Shown here piece after piece: positions 1 through 9,138 of a stretch of DNA of 16,188 nucleotides; position 1 is the stretch's first letter, and each line of letters starts with the position of its first letter. The DNA lies in assembly GCA_021789355.1 (NCBI GenBank), contig JAJYJR010000057.1:1-16188 (forward strand). The letters are read 5' to 3'. Origin of the DNA: Chloroflexota bacterium (GTDB taxonomy: Bacteria; Chloroflexota; Limnocylindria; Limnocylindrales; CSP1-4). A program made the translations under genes and the position numbers. Under the pieces are notes generated by a model. It made no database searches, was not told the origin of the DNA, and was given only the letters and a program-made list of their open reading frames with translations.

Positions 1-61
1 GTCGCGCGAGGCGGTCCACCTGGGCGAACAGGGCGTCGGGGACCGAAACGGCCGTCTTCAT
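1..61 (-). CDS. Ribbon-helix-helix (CopG-type) antitoxin-like protein, N-terminus only
   Basis: The minus strand from the ATG at 61 encodes 20 residues, beginning MKTAVSVPDALFAQVDRLAR, before the window ends. This is the typical opening of ribbon-helix-helix DNA-binding antitoxins: a short beta strand (TAVSVP) that reads DNA, then the first helix (ALFAQVDRLAR). In that family the protein represses its own operon and neutralises a toxin, often of the PIN or MazF type, encoded just downstream. The toxin would lie beyond the left edge and cannot be seen. The start directly follows a strong promoter and no Shine-Dalgarno sequence precedes it, so the mRNA is probably leaderless. The family call rests on the N-terminus only. 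Confidence 0.7.
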   Translation of the reverse strand, partial: MKTAVSVPDALFAQVDRLAR

Positions 62-95
62 ACCAGCAGTATAACCGCCGGCGGGGCAATGACAA
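62..95 (-). promoter_or_regulatory. Sigma-70 type promoter for a leaderless transcript
   Basis: On the minus strand there is a -35 TTGTCA (90-95), a 16-bp spacer and a -10 TATACT (68-73). Seven bases after the -10 comes the A of the ATG at 61, so transcription would start at or next to the start codon. This AT-rich stretch stands out in its GC-rich surroundings. Confidence 0.6.
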
Positions 96-143
96 GTCGA
101 GCGGAAGGTCGGGGCTGCCCCCTGGGTGAGAGGCTGGGCTGAC

Positions 144-165
144 TGGTCGGGGCGAGAGGGATTGC
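144..165 (-). repeat. tRNA-Pro 3'-end-like direct repeat, copy 1
   Basis: Shares the 16-base core TGGTCGGGGCGAGAGG (144-159) with three other sites in the window. Its reverse complement ends CTCTCGCCCCGACCA, which matches the 3' acceptor strand, discriminator base and CCA of tRNA-Pro. This is the most diverged copy beyond the core (GATTGCCCC instead of AGTCGAGC). No tRNA body adjoins it. It lies between the antitoxin-like gene and the HTH/membrane-protein module. Confidence 0.7.
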
Positions 166-239
166 CCCGCGACCACTGACCGTCGCATCACGATGCGGCT
201 CGCAGAGCCCCCCGAGCCGTTCGACTGGCTGTGCAGCGC

Positions 240-599
240 ATGACGCGCCGGCCCTCTCGCACCGCCGAACGAGCCACCGACCGCGAGGTCGGGGTGGTCG
301 CGGCAGTCCTGGTAACCGGATCCGAGAAGGCGGTGGCACACCGCCTGGGCCTGTCGCGCTCGACGGTGAAGCACCACCTGGCGAGAGCGCGGTCGAAGGT
401 CGGGGCGACGACAACCGCGCAGCTGGTGTGGTTCTTGGCGCCGCGGCTGCCGGAGCCGGAGCGCATCGCGGATCCCGATGAGCTCCCGACTGCTCATTGC
501 CGAGCTCCTAGCGTCGGGTCGGGGGTCGTGCCGTCCGGCACTGTCCCTCCCAACAGCGCCCCGGAGAATGCACCTGGGGAGTTCCGCCGCGGAGCCTGA
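240..599 (+). CDS. Small LuxR/GerE-type helix-turn-helix protein
   Basis: About 119 residues from the ATG at 240; a GTG at 231 is an alternative start. Residues 12-70 resemble the GerE/LuxR DNA-binding fold: a degenerate opening (TDREVGVVAAVLVTG), then the helix pair KAVAHRLGLSRSTVKHHLAR and the tail ARSKVGATTTAQLVWFL. There is no receiver or ligand domain, so this is a stand-alone HTH regulator. The last ~45 residues are rich in Pro, Glu and Ser and have low complexity. No clear Shine-Dalgarno sequence precedes either start. It lies just upstream of, and in the same direction as, a membrane-protein pair, so it may control that operon; this is inference from position. The fold is fairly sure, the target unknown. 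Confidence 0.6.
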   Translation: MTRRPSRTAERATDREVGVVAAVLVTGSEKAVAHRLGLSRSTVKHHLARARSKVGATTTAQLVWFLAPRLPEPERIADPDELPTAHCRAPSVGSGVVPSGTVPPNSAPENAPGEFRRGA

Positions 600-639
600 A
601 GCTACCTGGCGCCTCTCCCGCGTTGACGAGTGGGCATCC

Positions 640-1122
640 GTGAAGTCCGCATCGATCGGTCGAAGCGATCAGGCGCTGCGAAGGTACGCGCAGCTGCCGA
701 CGTTGACGATCGCCGGTGGTGTGGCCTTCTGGGCAGCGAACTTCGCGACATCGTTGCTGCCCGTCGCCGCGGAGTACCGAGCCGCGCTGTCCATCGCCTA
801 CCTGCCGATGGTCCTCGTCGAATCGCTGGTCGCGGGCTTGATCGTCGGGCTGCTGGTCAGCTTCTTCCTGCTTAGTCTCTACGAGCGGCTGCCGTCCGAG
901 AGCCCCATGCTGAAGGCCACCCTGCTCAGCTTCGTCGCGTTTGTCGTTCTGACGATCGTCACGTGGGCAGCGGGCACCCTCGGCGGGCCGAGCGATGCCT
1001 CGCGTTACTTCCTCATGGGCACGCTTCTGAACATTCCGAGGTTTCTCGCCCTCGGTATCGCCGTGGGCTACTTCCACAAGCGGTCGGTCACCCAGCGTCG
1101 ACCAACGGAGGGTCCCGGATGA
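640..1122 (+). CDS. Small integral membrane protein with about four TM segments
   Basis: I chose the GTG at 640 (MKSASIGRSDQALRRYAQ), giving 160 residues. Longer in-frame starts (478, 568) would overlap the HTH gene and add low-complexity sequence. Hydrophobic segments lie roughly at residues 21-42 (TIAGGVAFWAANFATSLLP), 50-75 (IAYLPMVLVESLVAGLIVGLLVSFFLL), 88-108 (LLSFVAFVVLTIVTWAAG) and 125-145 (LLNIPRFLALGIAVGYF), with a basic C-terminal tail (KRSVTQRR). I do not recognise a named family. Its stop overlaps the start of the DUF4386 gene (ATGA, 1119-1122), so the two are translationally coupled and probably act together in the cytoplasmic membrane. Confidence 0.7.
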   Translation: MKSASIGRSDQALRRYAQLPTLTIAGGVAFWAANFATSLLPVAAEYRAALSIAYLPMVLVESLVAGLIVGLLVSFFLLSLYERLPSESPMLKATLLSFVAFVVLTIVTWAAGTLGGPSDASRYFLMGTLLNIPRFLALGIAVGYFHKRSVTQRRPTEGPG

Positions 1123-1859
1123 CACCGAACAGCGGTCTCGACCTCGCGCCGGCGAGGGTCGCCAGGATCACGGGTGGCCTGTACGTCGTCTACATCATCG
1201 CCAACGTGCTCGCGACGATGCTCGGGCAGATCGGCATGGGCGGCGCCCCCGAGGTCTACCAGGAGATCGCCACGAACGAGGAGTCATTCCGGCTGGCGCT
1301 GACCCTCGCGCTCGTCACCGGGCTGCTGTTCGTCGTGGTCGCCTGGGGGCTGTACGTGCTCCTGCGCCCCGTGAACCGCAGCCTGGCCCTGCTGTTCCTG
1401 GTGCTCAACGCCGTCGGCGTCGCGATCGCGGGTGCGAGCCTCATCTGGCTGATGCCGGCGCTGCTGCAGGGCGACGCCGGCAGCGGGATGCAGGCGTTCT
1501 CGTCCGGGCAGCTCGAGGGCATGGCGTACCTGTCGATCAACGTCTACAAGCTCGGCTTCGTCACGTCCCAGCTGTTCCTCGGCATGTGGCTGTTCCCGCT
1601 CGGCTACCTCGTCTACCGCTCCGGGTTCCTGCCCCGGTTCCTGGGCGTCCTGCTGATCCTCGACGGCATCGCCGAGATGATCTGGTTCGTCCAGGCGCTG
1701 CTCCTGCCCGATTACCCCGCGATCCATACCCCGGGGCTCGTCGTGAGCCTCATCGCGGAAGTCGGGCTGGCGCTGTGGCTGCTCGTCGTGGGCGTGAAGC
1801 CCGTCGACTCAGGAGCAGGGACGGCCGCGCCCGTGCCGGTGCCCTCCGCCCCGCGGTGA
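1119..1859 (+). CDS. DUF4386 family integral membrane protein
   Basis: 246 residues from the ATG at 1119, with a GGAGGG Shine-Dalgarno six bases upstream. The opening RVARITGGLYVVYIIANV and the later WLFPLGYLVYRSGFLPRFLG block are characteristic of the DUF4386 family. These are multi-pass membrane proteins of unknown biochemical role, common in soil bacteria. About six to seven hydrophobic segments alternate with short loops, and the C-terminus is a Pro/Ala-rich cytosolic-type tail. Length is normal for the family, so it looks intact. It is coupled to the preceding 4-TM gene by an ATGA overlap. The Ddn-like gene follows 68 bases later and may be cotranscribed. Confidence 0.88.
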   Translation: MTPNSGLDLAPARVARITGGLYVVYIIANVLATMLGQIGMGGAPEVYQEIATNEESFRLALTLALVTGLLFVVVAWGLYVLLRPVNRSLALLFLVLNAVGVAIAGASLIWLMPALLQGDAGSGMQAFSSGQLEGMAYLSINVYKLGFVTSQLFLGMWLFPLGYLVYRSGFLPRFLGVLLILDGIAEMIWFVQALLLPDYPAIHTPGLVVSLIAEVGLALWLLVVGVKPVDSGAGTAAPVPVPSAPR

Positions 1860-1927
1860 CCAGCCGACCGCGAGTCCCGGCTTCCGCCGAACACAGCGAT
1901 CAGGGCACCATCGATCTCGAGCACACC

Positions 1928-2416
1928 GTGTCGCATGAGCACGCCACCGAACACCGCTCGACCCACGCAGCATCGCTCCCGCCACGGTGGTTCATCCGCC
2001 TCTTCTGGGTCGCGCAGCGGGCGCTCTACTCGGTCACGCGCGGCCGCCTGGGCCTACGCAGGGCGACGGCCGCCCAGTGGGGCATGCTGCGTCTGCGGAC
2101 CGTCGGGCGGCGCAGCGGAGAGGAGCGAGTTGCCATCCTCGGCTACTTCGAGGACGGCCCCGACCTCGTCACCATGGCCATGAACGGCTGGGTCGATGCC
2201 GAGCCCGCCTGGTGGCTCAACTTGCAGGCTCAGCCCGACGCCACCGTCGATCTGCCCGGCGGTGAGTCGCGCGCAGTCCGCGGCCGTGCTGCGAACGAGG
2301 AGGAGCGGCCCCGCCTGTGGGCGATGCAGGCTGCATACGACAAGGATCTCGACGCCTATGCGGCCCGCCGTTCCCATGAGACCCCGGTCGTGATCCTGTC
2401 GCCCCGGCCCGCGTAG
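1928..2416 (+). CDS. Ddn-like F420H2-dependent oxidoreductase (nitroreductase/deazaflavin-dependent family)
   Basis: 162 residues from the GTG at 1928. It has the split-barrel features of the deazaflavin (F420)-dependent nitroreductase/quinone reductase family: the LRTVGRRSGEERVAILGYF block (about 55-73), the MAMNGWVDAEPAWWLNLQAQP block (about 83-103) and a C-terminal PVVILSP strand. These proteins use reduced F420 to reduce quinones, nitro compounds or other activated double bonds, usually at the membrane. The N-terminal ~20 residues (His- and Thr-rich) are probably unstructured. Its stop lies directly against the cut end of a convergent DUF2255 fragment. The native substrate cannot be read from sequence. 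Confidence 0.88.
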   Translation: MSHEHATEHRSTHAASLPPRWFIRLFWVAQRALYSVTRGRLGLRRATAAQWGMLRLRTVGRRSGEERVAILGYFEDGPDLVTMAMNGWVDAEPAWWLNLQAQPDATVDLPGGESRAVRGRAANEEERPRLWAMQAAYDKDLDAYAARRSHETPVVILSPRPA

Positions 2417-2417
2417 G

Positions 2418-5520
<3,103 letters not shown>

Positions 5521-5642
5521 ATACTCCGGCGGAGTCGACGAAGGGACCATCAGGGCGTGATCCGCCTCAACGATCCGAGCCGCCCCGCCGCGGCGGGCGT
5601 CCTCTACTGGTCGGCTGCACCCTCCCCCATGCCGACCCGGCC

Positions 5643-5664
5643 GCCGGCCTCCGAGATGGCCGGC
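5643..5664 (+). other. Hairpin upstream of the coiled-coil/TM gene
   Basis: GCCGGCC (5643-5649) pairs with GGCCGGC (5658-5664) around an 8-base loop, ending 22 bases before the GTG at 5687. There is no U-tract, so it may be a leader hairpin or a boundary element. Confidence 0.3.
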
Positions 5665-5686
5665 ACCCTCTGTCCCTCCTGATGCC

Positions 5687-6040
5687 GTGTCGCCTGTGAG
5701 CGGCGACGCGCCCGACGCGGCGGGCCTCACGCAGCGCGACCTGCTGATGGAGATGCGGGAGGACATCAGAGGGCTCACGGCCAGCGTGGACGCGATCGCC
5801 AAGGACAAGGCGCTCGGCGTCGAGCGGCGCACCGCCATGCAGCGGAGCGCGGACTCGATCTACGCCCGCCTCGACGGCCACGACCGCGACCTCGACTGGA
5901 TGGCGGCCTGGCAGAACCTCGCCGACGGCGCGCTCGTCCTCGCCCGCTGGGCGCTCGGCGCGTCGCTCGTCAGCCTCATCGCCGTCGCCCTGCAGGTCCT
6001 CGCCGTCGTCGGCCACGCCATCAACGGAGGACTCCCGTGA
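5687..6040 (+). CDS. Small coiled-coil protein with C-terminal TM segment (holin/haemolysin XhlA-like layout)
   Basis: 117 residues from a GTG at 5687; no good Shine-Dalgarno sequence is seen. Residues about 15-80 are charged and helical with heptad-like spacing (LTQRDLLMEMREDIRGLTAS, SADSIYARLDGHDRDLDW). They are followed by one long hydrophobic segment at about 86-110 (LVLARWALGASLVSLIAVAL). This N-terminal coiled coil plus C-terminal membrane anchor is the layout of small phage or phage-like accessory proteins encoded beside lytic enzymes. No sequence family is recognised. The stop overlaps the peptidase start (GTGA, 6037-6040), so the two are translationally coupled and the protein may anchor or partner the peptidase. 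The phage link is inference. Confidence 0.65.
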   Translation: MSPVSGDAPDAAGLTQRDLLMEMREDIRGLTASVDAIAKDKALGVERRTAMQRSADSIYARLDGHDRDLDWMAAWQNLADGALVLARWALGASLVSLIAVALQVLAVVGHAINGGLP

Positions 6041-6640
6041 CCGACGACCCCCTCGAGCACGGCCTCGGCTGGCTGCCCTCCCCCGACGACGAGCGCGACT
6101 GGCCCGTCCACGCCCTGTACGCCGCCACCGGCGCGGCGGCGCCCGCCGAGCTGCCCTCGGCGTACCACGTCCCGACGCCGCTGTACCCGGTGGTCGACCA
6201 GGGCAGCTCGCCCATGTGCGTCGCGTACCGCGCCGCGGGTGAGCAGGGCTGGTACGACCTGCGGGACACCGGCCTGGCCCAGTTCCACGAGGCGATGTTC
6301 TTCCGCCCGATCGGCGGGACCACGAACGGCGCCGTCATCCGCGACGCGCTGAGCGCCCGACTCGCGAATGGATACCCGGTCGTCGGCCATGCCGAGCAGG
6401 CCGCGTCGCACCGCATCGCCGCGTACTACAGCGTCCCCGTCACGCAGGCGGACTTGTGCGCCGCGATCCTCTCGTTCGGCCCGGTCGTCATCGGTGCGCC
6501 CTGGGCGAGCTCGTGGTTCCACCCGGTCGACGGCGCCCTCCCGGCGTTCGACCGCCCCAGTCGGCGCCCCAGCTGTTGCGGAGGCGCAGGCCCGTCGCGT
6601 CCCAGCCGATGGCGAGGATGGCGTGCCCGTCGACACCTCG
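6037..6640 (+). pseudogene. Papain-like (C1) peptidase with its His/Asn catalytic end inverted
   Basis: From the GTG at 6037 the plus strand reads a C1-type cysteine peptidase: opening HGLGWLPSPDDERDW, the active-site Cys61 in VVDQGSSPMCVAYRAAGEQ, and ILSFGPVVIGAPWASSWF. Family similarity ends at about residue 172 (ALPAFD, ~6552). The expected catalytic His and Asn blocks, DGHAILAIGW and GLRLRNSWGADWG, are present but on the minus strand between about 6554 and 6634. The plus frame stays open to 6855, giving a nonsensical Arg/Ser-rich tail. As it stands the product lacks its His and Asn and should be inactive. The last ~30 residues of the family fold are absent. See the findings for scar versus switch interpretations. 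Confidence 0.8.
6526..6634. repeat. 8-bp inverted repeats framing the inverted peptidase segment
   Basis: GTCGACGG (6526-6533) and its reverse complement CCGTCGAC (6627-6634) enclose 93 bases, exactly 31 codons. Flipping the segment between them would keep the frame and bring GHAILAIGW and NSWGADWG back into the peptidase after HPVD. The repeat contains the self-complementary hexamer GTCGAC, so a chance match is possible. Confidence 0.4.
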
Positions 6641-6672
6641 TGCACGCGATGCAACGAGTCGATTGGTCGATC

Positions 6673-6692
6673 TGGTCGGGGCGAGAGGAGTC
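6673..6692 (-). repeat. tRNA-Pro 3'-end-like direct repeat, copy 2
   Basis: TGGTCGGGGCGAGAGGAGTC, identical over these 20 bases to copies 3 and 4. The reverse complement is the 3' T-arm half, acceptor strand and CCA of a tRNA-Pro-like sequence. It sits just past the inverted peptidase fragment and before the Fic module. Confidence 0.8.
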
Positions 6693-6826
6693 ACACCACC
6701 ACGACCGACCTGAGTGTCCCGGTGCTTACGCTCGCGATTACGCTGACCGGGGGCCAGGTCTGGCATCGGTCTGCGTACGCGCGGGGAGGCGCTCCCGGCA
6801 CGCTGAATCCGTCAGGCCATCGATGC

Positions 6827-6869
6827 CTTTGACGGGTTACAATCCGGGCGCATGACTATCCCGTCAAAG
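6827..6869 (+). promoter_or_regulatory. Fic promoter/operator: 10-bp inverted repeat around a -10 element
   Basis: CTTTGACGGG (6827-6836) and its exact reverse complement CCCGTCAAAG (6860-6869) have centres 33 bp apart, about three helical turns. The first base after the left arm begins TTACAATCC, holding a -10-like TACAAT (6838-6843). A partial third half-site, TTGACGG, lies at 6881-6887 over the ribosome-binding region. The geometry suits repressor binding on both sides of the start point, possibly by the Fic protein's own C-terminal winged helix. Confidence 0.5.
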
Positions 6870-6888
6870 CGGGCCGGAGATTGACGGA

Positions 6889-8064
6889 TTGGGCGAGTAC
6901 GTCGAACGACGCTGGGAGGGTGATCCGCGGGCCTACGGGCCACGACGTGCGCGGGCCTCGTTCACGTACCGAGCGTACGTCCCCGATCCGGTCGCCAGGA
7001 TCGACCCGGCCGTCCCCTTCGAGACCCACGAGCTCATTGCCGGCGCCGAGGCCGCGGTCACCGCGCTCAACAGCGATCCGCGCGTGGCAGGCCTGGAGGC
7101 GATCGGTCCACTGCTCCTCCGTTCCGAGGCGATCGCGTCCTCGCGGATCGAGGGCTACGAACTCAGCCAGCGGAACCTCGCCCGGGCGCTTGTCGACCCG
7201 CGCACGGCAAAGGGAACGGCGCGCGTCGTGGCCGCCAATGTCTTCGCGATGGAAGAGGCGATCGCCCTCGGCGAGGTCGAGCGGCCGCTCGCGACGGATG
7301 ACCTCTGCGCGATCCACCGGACGCTCATGGCCGGTGAGCCGAAGGCGCATCCGGGCGACCTGCGCACCGAGCAGAACTGGATCGGCGGACGGCTCGACAG
7401 CCCGATCGATGCCCGCTACATCCCGCCGCCTGAGGGCGAGGTCCCCCGCCTCGTCGAGGATCTCGTCGCCTTCCTCAACCGCGACGATCTCCCGGCGGCG
7501 GCGCAGGCCGCGATCGCACACGCGCAGTTCGAGACGATCCACCCGTTCCTCGATGGCAACGGGCGGGTCGGGCGCTGCCTCATCCACGTCGTGCTCCGCC
7601 GCCGCGGTGTCGCCCCAACGTTCGTACCGCCGGTATCGATCGTCCTTGCCGCGCGGCCGAACGCGTATGTCGAGGGCCTGGTGGGGTTCCGCCAGGGGCG
7701 GCTCGCGGCCTGGTGCGCATCGTTCGCGTCCGCGCTCGAACGGTCGGCGCGCCTCTCGGTCGAGCTGGCCGGCGAAGTTGCCGCTCTCGAGACGACGTGG
7801 TTTGAGCGTGCAGGGCGGCCGCGCCGCGACTCGGCCGCCGCACGGATCATCCCGATCCTGCCCGCACAGCCGATTACGTCGGCCGCCATCGTCCGGGGGG
7901 CCATCAGCGTGCGCCATCAACGGGCACTTGAAGGGCTCAAGGCGCTCGAGGCTGCAGGCGTGGTGCGGCGGATCTCTGAGACCGCCTGGGATCAGCAGTA
8001 CGCCGCCGACGAGCTGTTCGAGCTGCTCGAGCGGTACGAGGACGCGATCGCTACGGGCAGGTAG
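6889..8064 (+). CDS. Class II Fic family protein (AMP-transferase type) with C-terminal winged helix
   Basis: 391 residues from a TTG at 6889, preceded by GGAG (6876-6879) nine bases upstream; a stop at 6853 limits longer starts. The Fic motif is complete: HPFLDGNGRVGR, residues 218-229, with catalytic His218. The inhibitory alpha-helix motif SSRIEG (84-89) fits the [ST]xxxE[GN] pattern and precedes the Fic core, which makes this a self-inhibited class II Fic protein. Its flap and DUF4172-like N-terminal region (RAYVPDPVARIDP) are also typical. Residues about 325-365 look like a winged HTH (ITSAAIVRGAISVRHQRALE). Such proteins usually AMPylate target proteins using ATP. Length is normal and it stands alone between two tRNA-Pro-like repeats. 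Confidence 0.93.
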   Translation: MGEYVERRWEGDPRAYGPRRARASFTYRAYVPDPVARIDPAVPFETHELIAGAEAAVTALNSDPRVAGLEAIGPLLLRSEAIASSRIEGYELSQRNLARALVDPRTAKGTARVVAANVFAMEEAIALGEVERPLATDDLCAIHRTLMAGEPKAHPGDLRTEQNWIGGRLDSPIDARYIPPPEGEVPRLVEDLVAFLNRDDLPAAAQAAIAHAQFETIHPFLDGNGRVGRCLIHVVLRRRGVAPTFVPPVSIVLAARPNAYVEGLVGFRQGRLAAWCASFASALERSARLSVELAGEVAALETTWFERAGRPRRDSAAARIIPILPAQPITSAAIVRGAISVRHQRALEGLKALEAAGVVRRISETAWDQQYAADELFELLERYEDAIATGR

Positions 8065-8191
8065 CCGCTCACATGCGATCCTCGCAGTCGGTGCCGCGAC
8101 GCACTTCATCTGGCTGGACCCGCGCCGCGGACGAGATCGGCCCCGTCAGAAGCCGGCCGAGCGGCGCGATTCGGAACTCGAATAGCACATA

Positions 8192-8215
8192 TGGTCGGGG
8201 CGAGAGGAGTCGAGC
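8192..8215 (-). repeat. tRNA-Pro 3'-end-like direct repeat, copy 3
   Basis: Twenty-four bases identical to copy 4, starting TGGTCGGGGCGAGAGGAGTC and continuing GAGC. Reverse-complemented it reads as a T-loop (CTCGACT), T-stem strand (CCTCT), acceptor strand (CGCCCCG), A and CCA. It lies in the 235-bp gap between the Fic and TetR genes. That gap has no other supported feature. Confidence 0.8.
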
Positions 8216-8299
8216 GCGTCGAACTCATCTCATCGGCCGACGTCTCGGGGGCTGCACCAGTCCGGCCCGTAGAGTGCGGCTGGTCGGCTGCCAGCTGAT

Positions 8300-9022
8300 C
8301 TACACCAGGCCAGCATCCGGCTGGCGCGACGTCGGGGCGCTGGCGCCGAGCTCATGTCCCGAAGTTCCCGCAGCCTCCTGCAGGCCGTCGAGGATCAGGT
8401 CCAGGCCGTACTCGAACTCGTCCCCGTAGTTGTAGCCGGGCCTCAGCGCTGAGACGTAGGCCACGAGGTTGGGGTATGCGTCGACGGGGAACGCCCGGAG
8501 GGTGATCCGGCCCAGCTCCGCGACCTCCTCGGAGGGGTCGAACGGGAGATTCGTCGCAAACAGGGCGAAACCGTAGATGTAGCTGTCCAGGAGCGAGTAG
8601 GCATGCGCGATCGTCGGCATGTCGAGGCCTGCCGACAGCAGACTGCCAATCACCGCGTCGTGGTGGCGCAGGTTGGCCGGCCCCGGCTTCCGCCGCGACT
8701 CCATCAGGCCAAGCGCCCATCGGTGGCGCAGCAACACGTCTCGGAGCGAGAACGCCCATCGACGCATGGCGGTCTTCCAGTCGGCTCCGCCGATAGGCAG
8801 GTCGATCTCGCTGAACACGAGATCGACCAAACCGTCGATCACCTCGTCCTTGTTGGCGAAGTGGTAGTAGAGCGCCATCGCCTCGACTCCGAGCTCCTGG
8901 CCGAGCTTCCGCATGCTCAGAGACTCGAGCCCGCCCCGATCCGCGAGCTTGACCGCGGTCTCGAGCACGAGCTCCCGGCTCAGCGGAGCGCGTCGCTGCG
9001 GTCTCTTGGTCGTCGCCGTCAT
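8300..9022 (-). CDS. TetR/AcrR-family repressor with TetR_C-like (TetR class) ligand domain
   Basis: 240 residues. I chose the ATG at 9022 because GGAGGAGG lies just upstream; a TTG at 9046 is possible but falls before that site. The N-terminal HTH is textbook TetR: RELVLETAVKLADRGGLESL, SMRKLGQELGVEAMALYYHF and ANKDEVIDGLVDLV. The C-terminal half, with DWKTAMRRWAFSLRDVLLRH, DSYIYGFALFATNLPF and DEFEYGLDLILDGL, resembles the tetracycline-repressor-type C-terminal domain (TetR_C_1). It is divergent from the quinone oxidoreductase at 9139, and two near-identical palindromes lie between them. It very probably represses both genes until a small hydrophobic inducer binds. Confidence 0.93.
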   Translation of the reverse strand: MTATTKRPQRRAPLSRELVLETAVKLADRGGLESLSMRKLGQELGVEAMALYYHFANKDEVIDGLVDLVFSEIDLPIGGADWKTAMRRWAFSLRDVLLRHRWALGLMESRRKPGPANLRHHDAVIGSLLSAGLDMPTIAHAYSLLDSYIYGFALFATNLPFDPSEEVAELGRITLRAFPVDAYPNLVAYVSALRPGYNYGDEFEYGLDLILDGLQEAAGTSGHELGASAPTSRQPDAGLV

Positions 9023-9061
9023 CGGCCTCCTCCGGGACTCAGCCAACCGAGCACTTCCGAG

Positions 9062-9119
9062 TTGACATTCGGGGACTTTACAGCGTAAAGTCCGGATGCG
9101 CCAACTTTACACCGTAAAG
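9062..9119. promoter_or_regulatory. Divergent TetR promoter with two palindromic operators
   Basis: Operator 1 (9073-9093) is a perfect 9-3-9 palindrome: GGACTTTAC-AGC-GTAAAGTCC. Operator 2 (9105-9119) is CTTTAC-ACC-GTAAAG. Their centres are 29 bp apart. For the plus gene, TTGACA (9062-9067) and TAAAGT (9086-9091) form a promoter with an 18-bp spacer whose -10 overlaps operator 1. On the minus strand TTGGCG (9099-9104) and TAAAGT (9075-9080), also 18 bp apart, can serve the TetR gene. One bound repressor would block both directions. Confidence 0.8.
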
Positions 9120-9138
9120 ACCAGGGGAGGCCGCATCC

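Noticed and set aside
6856..8109. A 417-residue minus-strand open frame opposite the Fic gene
   Set aside because: Antisense shadow; the plus strand carries the complete Fic motif and inhibitory motif.
8072..8185. SHAILAVGAATHFIWLDP reading after the Fic gene, resembling the His block of C1 peptidases
   Set aside because: It is the tail of an out-of-frame reading over the Fic gene, with no NSWG block or Cys part nearby; the likeness is probably chance.
8309..8325. GCCAGC-ATCCG-GCTGGC hairpin near the TetR stop
   Set aside because: It lies within the last codons of the TetR gene and has only six pairs; too weak to call a terminator.
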